Position numbers and translations under genes: made by a program | The notes under the pieces: generated by a model | The model's database searches: none | What the model saw: only the letters and a program-made list of their open reading frames with translations | Told to the model about the DNA's origin: nothing | Origin: Stagnihabitans sp043721775 | GTDB taxonomy: Bacteria; Pseudomonadota; Alphaproteobacteria; Rhodobacterales; Rhodobacteraceae | Length of the DNA stretch: 27,770 nt | Assembly: GCA_043721775.1 (NCBI GenBank) | Contig: JAYSQA010000167.1 | Coordinates: 1-27,770, forward strand | Direction: 5' to 3' | In this document: positions 22,559-27,770 of the stretch, piece after piece | Position numbering within the stretch: the stretch's first letter is position 1 | Layout: each line of letters begins with the position of its first letter

Positions 22559-23292
22559 TGACGGGGTGGCGGCGCATTGGCCCATTGCCGGGGCTGGGTG
22601 ATTGGGCTGCGGCGGCTCTGCCTTTGGCCAAGGCCGCCCTGGCCGCCACGACCGAGCCTTTGCGCTGCGGCGGGACCTGGGCCGTTGGGCTGGACCTGCT
22701 GCCGAATGACGCTGCGGGCCGCGCAGGGGGTGTGGACCTGCCTTGGGCCGATCTGGGATTGACACCGGAACCCCTGCACAAGGCGCAGCTTTCCACTGTC
22801 TTTCCCGGCTATCCGCAACCCTCGCCTGACGAGACGCCAAGCGCCTTCGCCTTTCGCAGCAACCGTGATGCCGCCCATCTGGATGGCCTGTTGCCCGTGG
22901 GCCCGGACCGTCAGCGCTTGGTGAAAGAGCCGCATGGCTGGATCTTGGGCATTCCCCTGAACGACAGCGCAGGCGCGCCCCTGGTGGTGTGGCAGGGCAG
23001 TCATGAGGTTCTGCGCACCGCATTGCTGGCAGCACTTTCGCCCTATTCGCCCGCCACTTGGGGCGATATCGACCTGACCGGGGCTTACGCTGCCGCTCGT
23101 CGCCATGTCTTTGACACCTGCGCCCGCATCGAACTGTCCGCCCGCCCCGGCGAGGCGACCCTGCTGCACCGTCTGACCCTGCATGGCGTAGCCCCGTGGG
23201 CGACCGGCGCCACGGCCCCGCCCGAGGGCCGCATCATTGCCTATTTCCGGCCCCTGCTGCCTTCGGTGGCAGACTGGCTTGCGACACCCTGA
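22558..23292 (+). CDS. Conserved hypothetical, possibly 2-oxoglutarate/Fe(II) oxygenase (PhyH-like)
   Basis: I do not recognise this 244-residue protein by name. It has no signal or membrane segment. Its C-terminal half carries a spacing like phytanoyl-CoA-dioxygenase-type enzymes. AAHLDGLL (a possible HxD, His107/Asp109) is followed by WILGIPLND, APLVVWQGSHEVLR, LHRLTLHGVAPW (a possible distal His) and GRIIAYFRP (a possible Arg for 2-oxoglutarate). The fit is by eye. ATG 22558 overlaps the TauE/SafE stop, so both are co-translated and the protein may act on the transported compound. It converges with the protease gene, with palindrome copy 3 between them. Confidence 0.5.
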   Translation: MTGWRRIGPLPGLGDWAAAALPLAKAALAATTEPLRCGGTWAVGLDLLPNDAAGRAGGVDLPWADLGLTPEPLHKAQLSTVFPGYPQPSPDETPSAFAFRSNRDAAHLDGLLPVGPDRQRLVKEPHGWILGIPLNDSAGAPLVVWQGSHEVLRTALLAALSPYSPATWGDIDLTGAYAAARRHVFDTCARIELSARPGEATLLHRLTLHGVAPWATGATAPPEGRIIAYFRPLLPSVADWLATP

Positions 23293-23349
23293 CAAGCCGC
23301 GAGATCGTGGAGCCTTTGCCCCCCCCTGACCGCCCACCCCGGCCGCTAC

Positions 23350-23380
23350 CCCCAGGAATTTTCGGCGAAAATTCTTGGGG
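23350..23380. terminator. Palindrome family 1 (copy 3), likely bidirectional terminator
   Basis: The 15-bp arms (cccc-aggaattttcg side and its partner) have one mismatch and one base between. They lie midway between the convergent genes ending at 23292 and 23416. This is the same element as 4930-4960 and 6191-6219. Confidence 0.7.
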
Positions 23381-23415
23381 CCTTTGCCGGTTGTATGTCG
23401 TGACACGGCCAGACC

Positions 23416-23988
23416 TTAACGGCGCAGCACCATCTTGTCGCCGGCGATCGTGATCTGGAATTGCCCCAGATAAGACATCCCCAGCAAAGAGATATCCATC
23501 GGCGCTTCATTGACCGAGGCGCGCAAGGCGTCGTCATGGAACGGCCCGAAGCTGACGTTGGGCAGGGTCACCCGCGCGGTGCGCACCATGCCATTGGCGG
23601 TGGCGGCCTGTCCGATATAGACCAATGACCCGGGTGCTATGCCGACCTTGCTTGCATCCGCGGGCGTCAGCACCACGTCCGACGCGCCGGTGTCGACCAT
23701 GAAGGTCAGGGTTTTGCCCTGCACCGTGACTTGCGCGTAATAGTGGCCATCCTGCGCACGGGGCAGGGTGACTTCCGCTGCCCCGGCCTGCTGCGTTGGC
23801 CGCATGCCGCGCTGAATGTCGCCCCACAGACCGTAAACCGCCATCAGGCCGACAAAGATCATCACCCAGGCGAGGACCATTTTCAGCGTCCGCCCGAAGT
23901 TTCGACGCATTTCCAGCACGCCCCAGCCTGCAAGGGCTGCGACCAGAAGCCCGATGTAGACCAGCCGCATGATGCTATCGTCCGGCAT
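23416..23988 (-). CDS. Membrane-anchored clan AA (retropepsin-like) aspartic protease
   Basis: This 190-residue protein is of the TIGR02281 type. Two N-terminal membrane helices (about 8-24 and 36-54) are followed by a single retropepsin-like domain in the periplasm or cytoplasm. The active-site motif FMVDTGASDVVL has Asp99-Thr-Gly, the flap-side GSLVYIGQAATANG follows, and the second hydrophobic-Gly motif is ISLLGMSYL. Such proteases work as dimers because only one DTG is present. I start at ATG 23988, 14 bases inside the end of the marC-like gene; ATG 23970 is the alternative. The overlap indicates an operon with it. Confidence 0.85.
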   Translation of the reverse strand: MPDDSIMRLVYIGLLVAALAGWGVLEMRRNFGRTLKMVLAWVMIFVGLMAVYGLWGDIQRGMRPTQQAGAAEVTLPRAQDGHYYAQVTVQGKTLTFMVDTGASDVVLTPADASKVGIAPGSLVYIGQAATANGMVRTARVTLPNVSFGPFHDDALRASVNEAPMDISLLGMSYLGQFQITIAGDKMVLRR

Positions 23989-24616
23989 TGATCCCCAGGC
24001 CAACGGCCAACAACCCCGCCCCCCTGATGCCATCAATGACGAACTGCACCGCCAGCGCCGCCAGCAGCATCCCCAGAAGCCGGGTGATCACGATGGTCCC
24101 GGTCCGGCCCAGCAGCCGTTCAATCGGCGGGGCGGCCAGCAGAAACAGGAAGGTGATGGCGATCATGGCCCCCAGAAGCCCCAGCACCTCGACCTTGGCC
24201 ACAAAGTGCGGCCCGACCTGCCCCATCAACAGAATCATCGAGGCAATCGCCCCAGGCCCCGCAATCAGCGGCGTGGCTAGGGGGAAGACGGAAGGGTCAT
24301 GGTCAGGGTCGGCGTGCTGGCCTTCGCGCCGTTGGGTGCGGCGTTCGAACAGCATGTCAAGGGCGGTGATGAACAACAACAGGCCCCCGGCAATGCGGAA
24401 AGCAGGCATCGAAATGCCGACAAAGCCCAGAAGCACCTCGCCGAACAGACCAAACAGCGTCAGCAGCACAAAGGCAATGATGCAGGCCCGCTGCGCCATG
24501 GCGGTACGGCGCGCGGGCGCCATGCCTTGGGTCAGGGCGATGTACAAAGGCACCAGCCCGGGCGGGTCGATGACGACAAACAGGGTCACGAAGGCAGAGA
24601 TCAGAAACGGGCTCAT
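23975..24616 (-). CDS. MarC-family integral membrane protein
   Basis: This 213-residue inner-membrane protein has six predicted helices. The start SAFVTLFVVIDPPGLVPLYIALT and the internal FRIAGGLLLFITALDM and PLATPLIAGPGAIASMILLM are the two conserved parts of the MarC (UPF0056) family. The central loop RRTQRREGQHADPDHD is hydrophilic. Function is unknown: the old link to multiple antibiotic resistance has not held for MarC. ATG 24616 begins the first gene of a two-gene unit with the aspartic protease. Confidence 0.93.
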   Translation of the reverse strand: MSPFLISAFVTLFVVIDPPGLVPLYIALTQGMAPARRTAMAQRACIIAFVLLTLFGLFGEVLLGFVGISMPAFRIAGGLLLFITALDMLFERRTQRREGQHADPDHDPSVFPLATPLIAGPGAIASMILLMGQVGPHFVAKVEVLGLLGAMIAITFLFLLAAPPIERLLGRTGTIVITRLLGMLLAALAVQFVIDGIRGAGLLAVGLGINAGR

Positions 24617-24706
24617 GCCGTCACCCTTTCGGTTTTATGCGCAAGGGTCAATGGGGACAATGCGCCGATGCAGCCCGGGTTTCATGCCCTGAGCTTTCGA
24701 CCAAGA

Positions 24707-24758
24707 GCGGGGGTTTCACACCCCCGCACCCCCGTGGGATATTTATGAACAAATGAAA
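24707..24758 (+). repeat. Composite hairpin-plus-tail repeat, family 2 (copy C)
   Basis: The hairpin gcggggg with loop TTTCACA is followed by CCCCCGTGGG and ATATTTATGAAC, then AAATGAAA. It matches copy B (9921-9975, minus strand) including the loop. It lies in the 263-base gap between abc-F (ends 24880) and marC (starts 24616). The rest of the gap holds no gene. Confidence 0.85.
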
Positions 24759-24879
24759 GGGGGCAGAAAGTTTTAGATAAATTGGCTGGAATTTGCGCAG
24801 GTGAGGCGTTTTGCGAGGATCACAACCGGTCAGGCCCGCTGGCGGGGTGGGTCAGGGACTTGTCAGAGGGCTGGTTGCA

Positions 24880-26733
24880 TTACGCCGCTTGGGCCGTTTC
24901 AAGCTTTTCGGTGGCGGAAAGCCACATGGCTTCGGCGCGGTCGAGCGCATCCATCACCTCGGCGTATTTCTTGTTCCAGGTTTCCAGCTCGCCCAGGCGG
25001 GCGGCCTCGTACAGTTCGGGGTCCGCCAGTTTCTTGGCCAGCTTGTCGCGCATGTCATTCAGTTTGGCGAGCCGCTCTTCGCTTTTGCGGACCTCGGTGC
25101 GCAGGGCGGCAACTTCATCGCGCGACAGCTTCTTGGGCTTTTCCACCGGTTTGGCTGCGGGCTTTTCCGCCTCGTCTCCGGCGAGAAGCTGTTTGCGGTA
25201 GGCTTCAAGGTCATCGGTGTAGGGGGTGACGGCACCGTTCTTGACCAGCCAAAGCCGGTCGGCCACCAGACCCAGCAGGTGCATGTCGTGGCTGACCAGG
25301 ACGACGGCACCTTTGTACTGCGTCAGGGCCTCCACCAAAGCCTCGCGGGATTCGATGTCAAGGTGGTTGGTCGGTTCGTCAAGGATCAGAAGGTGCGGGG
25401 CTTCGATAGTCGCCAGAAGCAGGGACAGCCGCGCTTTCTGCCCGCCTGACAGCCTTCCGACGGCGGTTTCGGCCTGATCAGGACCAAGGCCGAAACCGGC
25501 CAACCGGGCCCGCAGCCGCGCCTGCTGTTCCAGCGGTTTGACGCGCTGGATGTGTTGCAGGGGCGTTTCGTCAATATGCAGTTCGTCGACCTGATGCTGG
25601 GCGAAATAGCCAATCCGCAGTTTGGAGGACCGGGTGATCTTGCCATCACAGGCTTGCAGCTTGCCCGCCAGCAGCTTGGACAGCGTCGATTTGCCCTGAC
25701 CGTTGCGGCCCAGCAAAGCGATCCGGTCATCCTGGTCAATCCGCAGGTTCAGCTTCTTCAACACCGGCGGCCCGCCATAACCTACGGCGCAGGCATCCAT
25801 GTTGATGATCGGCGGGGCAAGTTCTTCGGGTTCGGGGAAGGTGAAGACCACGGCCTTCGCCTCTTCCGGCGGGGTGATCAGGGTCATCTTTTCCAGCATT
25901 TTCACGCGGGACTGCGCTTGGGCGGCTTTGGAGGCCTTGGCCTTGAAGCGGTCGACAAAGCTTTGCAGATGGGCGCGGCGGGTGTCTTGCTTGCGCGCCT
26001 CAGCCGCCTGATTGGCGCGGCGTTCGGCCAGTTGGCGGGCGAACTGGTCGTAGGGGCCGTTCCACAGGGTCAGCTTCTTGTTGTCCAGATGCAGGATGGC
26101 CCCAACGGCGCGGTTCAGCAGGCCGCGGTCGTGGCTGATGATTATGACAGTGTGTGGGTACTTTTGCAGATAGCTTTCCAGCCAGAGCGCACCTTCAAGG
26201 TCAAGGTAGTTGGTCGGCTCGTCCAGCAGCAGATAATCGGGCTGCGAGAACAGCACCCCCGCCAAAGCCACCCGCATCCGCCAGCCGCCCGAGAAATCCG
26301 AACAGGGGCGGCGCTGCGCTTCGGGTTCAAAACCAAGGCCGCGCAGGATCGAGGCGGCGCGGGCCTCGGCACTCCACGCGTCGATGTCGTTCAGACGCGA
26401 CTGGATGTCAGCGATGCGGTGCGCGTCATGCGCGGTCTCGGCCTCGGCCATCAGGGCGGCGCGTTCGGTATCGGCCGACAGCACAGTGTCGATCAGCGAG
26501 ACGTCAGAGCCCGGTACTTCTTGCGCCACGCCACCGATGCGGGCGCGGTTGGGCATGGAAATGCTGCCGCCCTCCAGCGCCAGTTCGCCCTTGATGATCT
26601 TGAAAAGGGTGGTCTTCCCAGCCCCATTGCGGCCCACGATGCCAACCTTGTGGCCGGTAGGAATGGTGGCGGAAGCGCCCTCGAACAAGGGGCGGCCTTC
26701 GACAGAATAGGTGATGTTCTCAATTTTCAGCAT
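24880..26733 (-). CDS. ABC-F family ATPase, YheS-like
   Basis: This 617-residue soluble protein has two ATP-binding cassettes and no membrane part. ABC-F proteins bind the ribosomal E site and rescue or regulate translation. The first cassette has GRNGAGKTT, SDFSGGWRMR and LLDEPTNYLDLE. The linker has the basic coiled coil LQSFVDRFKAKASKAAQAQSR. The second cassette has GRNGQGKST, LSGGQKARLS and LILDEPTNHLD. A Lys/Glu-rich C-terminal coiled coil (about 525-617) ends the protein. The order and linker match E. coli YheS best. I start at ATG 26733 (MLKIENITYS), not the in-frame start 36 bases upstream. It appears monocistronic. Confidence 0.93.
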   Translation of the reverse strand: MLKIENITYSVEGRPLFEGASATIPTGHKVGIVGRNGAGKTTLFKIIKGELALEGGSISMPNRARIGGVAQEVPGSDVSLIDTVLSADTERAALMAEAETAHDAHRIADIQSRLNDIDAWSAEARAASILRGLGFEPEAQRRPCSDFSGGWRMRVALAGVLFSQPDYLLLDEPTNYLDLEGALWLESYLQKYPHTVIIISHDRGLLNRAVGAILHLDNKKLTLWNGPYDQFARQLAERRANQAAEARKQDTRRAHLQSFVDRFKAKASKAAQAQSRVKMLEKMTLITPPEEAKAVVFTFPEPEELAPPIINMDACAVGYGGPPVLKKLNLRIDQDDRIALLGRNGQGKSTLSKLLAGKLQACDGKITRSSKLRIGYFAQHQVDELHIDETPLQHIQRVKPLEQQARLRARLAGFGLGPDQAETAVGRLSGGQKARLSLLLATIEAPHLLILDEPTNHLDIESREALVEALTQYKGAVVLVSHDMHLLGLVADRLWLVKNGAVTPYTDDLEAYRKQLLAGDEAEKPAAKPVEKPKKLSRDEVAALRTEVRKSEERLAKLNDMRDKLAKKLADPELYEAARLGELETWNKKYAEVMDALDRAEAMWLSATEKLETAQAA

Positions 26734-26804
26734 GCGCAGGGCCTTGCCTGACCTTGAGGCCGGGGTCAAGCGGGGAAGGAAGGGAAAGCGCGCAGCGTCC
26801 CCGG

Positions 26805-26871
26805 CTGGGGGGGGGGGCTTCGCGCCCCCCCAGCCCCCCCCCGCGCGCCCCGCTGCGGGATATTTGGAAAG
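26805..26871 (+). repeat. Composite hairpin repeat, family 2 (divergent copy D)
   Basis: A run of 11 G (26807-26817) pairs with CCCCCCCAG after the loop CTTCGCG. C-rich sequence and GCGGGATATTTGGAAAG follow. The hairpin plus GGGATATTT layout is that of copies A-C, but the tail differs after ATATTT. It stands 72 bases upstream of the abc-F start. Confidence 0.6.
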
Positions 26872-27203
26872 TCTGGCGGATTGGTGGCTGCGCTTTCACC
26901 GGGCCTGTGCCCCGCCAGCGTTTGGCGCTGAGATGGCCCGCGGCCTGATCGGGCCGACAGAGCCGACGGTGGTTGCGGATGGCGGTGAGGCCCGGTGCGG
27001 GCCAAAGCCACGTCAGACCCTGGCGCAAGGCACGGCGGCCGCCTGCAATGGCTTGCACGGCGTTCTACGACATCTGCAAACCAACAGGCACGCGCAGCAA
27101 AAGGCTGCCGGCCCACATCGAGGGGGCCAGGATTTTCAGCCGACTCAAAGGATGGCATTTTGATGTGCCGTCGGGGCCGGGTGATCGGCCTGCGTCAGGT
27201 AGG
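26872..27203. other. Gene-free gap
   Basis: About 330 bases between the abc-F promoter side and the VOC gene hold no frame that resembles a protein on either strand and no recognisable RNA. It may be decayed coding DNA. Confidence 0.5.
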
Positions 27204-27220
27204 ATGGGCAATTTGCCCAT
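27204..27220 (-). terminator. Hairpin downstream of the VOC gene
   Basis: atgggcaa and its complement flank one base, 14 bases past the VOC stop codon. No T-run follows, so terminator activity is uncertain. Confidence 0.35.
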
Positions 27221-27233
27221 GTTACCAGATGTG

Positions 27234-27668
27234 TCAGACGGCGCGGCCGTCGGGATACTCGGCGGGGCCCTTGATCTCCAGCTTGTTGCCGAACGGGTCT
27301 CGTATGTAGAATGAATGGCCCATTCCGCGCGCGCCGCCGTGCATCGCCTCGCGTTCGATGGCCACACCGTGGGCTGCAAGGTGGGCGCGCATCGCATCGT
27401 GGGCCAAGGGCGAGGTGGCGATGCAGACGTGGTCAACGTTGCGGCCTCCGGCTATCGGCGGGATGGCGGAGGCGGCAGCGGGGTGGGTGGTATCCCACAG
27501 CACGATCAGCGCGGATCCGCACCAGACCTGCTCCATCCCGAGGGCGGGATAAGTATAGCCGGGAACGGCGCCCAGCACATCAGCGTAGAACGCCATCGCG
27601 CGAGCCATGTCATCGACAAGGAACACCACATGGTCGATCCCGACCAGGGTGAAGGGTGGTTTGCTCAT
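27234..27668 (-). CDS. VOC-family (glyoxalase/dioxygenase fold) protein
   Basis: This 144-residue cytoplasmic protein has two beta-alpha-beta-beta-beta modules. The first starts at GIDHVVFLVDDMARAMAFY with a metal-type His13. The second is VDHVCIATS, with RGMGHSFYIRDPFGNKLEIKG closing the fold and its conserved Asp-Pro-x-Gly-Asn and Glu. Glyoxalase I, bleomycin-resistance and extradiol dioxygenase proteins share this fold; the reaction here is unknown. ATG 27668 has GGAGAGG at 27671-27677 read on the minus strand. The first unit of a 14-bp tandem array touches this ribosome site, so array length would change the leader. Confidence 0.9.
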   Translation of the reverse strand: MSKPPFTLVGIDHVVFLVDDMARAMAFYADVLGAVPGYTYPALGMEQVWCGSALIVLWDTTHPAAASAIPPIAGGRNVDHVCIATSPLAHDAMRAHLAAHGVAIEREAMHGGARGMGHSFYIRDPFGNKLEIKGPAEYPDGRAV

Positions 27669-27676
27669 AAGCCTCT

Positions 27677-27770
27677 CCGTCTTCAGATTGCCGTCTTCAG
27701 ATTGCCGTCTTCAGATTGCCGTCTTCAGATTGCCGTCTTCAGATTGCCGTCTTCAGATTGCCGTCTTCAG
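27677..27770. repeat. 14-bp tandem array (six perfect units, cut by the window end)
   Basis: ccgtcttcagattg is repeated six times without change from 27677 to 27760, with 10 bases of a seventh unit to 27770. The array begins 9 bases upstream of the VOC start codon and overlaps its ribosome site by one base. Identical units mean recent expansion. The full length lies outside the window. Confidence 0.97.

Noticed and set aside
24811..26751. Long open frames on the + strand opposite the ABC-F gene
   Set aside because: They mirror the codon bias of the real minus-strand gene, whose ATPase motifs are complete.
26720..27163. Small proteins in the gap between abc-F and the VOC gene
   Set aside because: Frames on both strands are Arg/Pro/Ala-rich without ribosome sites or motifs, as expected by chance in GC-rich DNA.
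27677..27770. CRISPR-like array
   Set aside because: Identical 14-bp units without spacers: a minisatellite.

Overview
The window looks like a chromosomal segment of a high-GC alphaproteobacterium of the Rhodobacteraceae (Rhodobacter/Tabrizicola/Paracoccus relatives). Support comes from the overall base composition, the surE-pcm-nlpD and tatABC-DUF815 gene groups, the style of the proteins (TauE/SafE plus small coupled protein, LACTB2-like MBL protein, membrane-anchored retropepsin-like protease), and interspersed palindromes around AAGAATTTT/AAAATTCTT. No species can be named from sequence alone.

Layout. 1-2381 is an accessory edge. It holds the tail of an unidentified reading frame with a terminator, a HicB-like/HicA toxin-antitoxin pair, a tRNA-Asn(GTT) with promoter and terminator, and a heavily decayed IS110-family transposase. 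2382-6897 holds an MBL-fold hydrolase, an orphan EnvZ-like histidine kinase, an orphan FbpC-type ABC ATPase and a YafY-type WYL regulator. 7071-9814 is the tatA-tatB-tatC-DUF815 operon. 10017-13505 on the minus strand is gst, surE, pcm and an NlpD-like LysM/LytM lipoprotein. 13502-15768 contains two dead regulators, a TetR gene with one in-frame TGA and a PAS-domain signalling gene with a TAG and a TGA. 16004-20398 (+) has D-aminopeptidase, a NodT-type outer-membrane factor and dusA. 20411-23292 has a Bcr/CflA MFS exporter facing a TauE/SafE permease coupled to an oxygenase-like protein. 23416-27668 (-) has a clan AA aspartic protease, MarC, a YheS-like ABC-F ATPase and a VOC protein.

The genes are mostly housekeeping: Tat export, isoaspartate repair and nucleotide phosphatase, tRNA modification, cell-wall amidase activation and ribosome-associated ABC-F. 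The unusual signal is in non-coding DNA. There are three 14-bp-period tandem arrays with unrelated units, each on the 5' side of a minus-strand gene, and a fourth 14-bp duplication inside the IS110 relic. There are three copies of one palindrome family and four copies of a composite hairpin-plus-tail repeat, two of them as a large inverted pair. A five-tract G-quadruplex motif lies upstream of the dead tetR. The IS110 relic can be read lesion by lesion: a 19-bp duplication, a hairpin insertion, a 14-bp duplication and a 1-bp deletion. It retains a structured 5' flank where a bridge RNA would be expected. No CRISPR array, phage module or clearly new multi-gene system was found.
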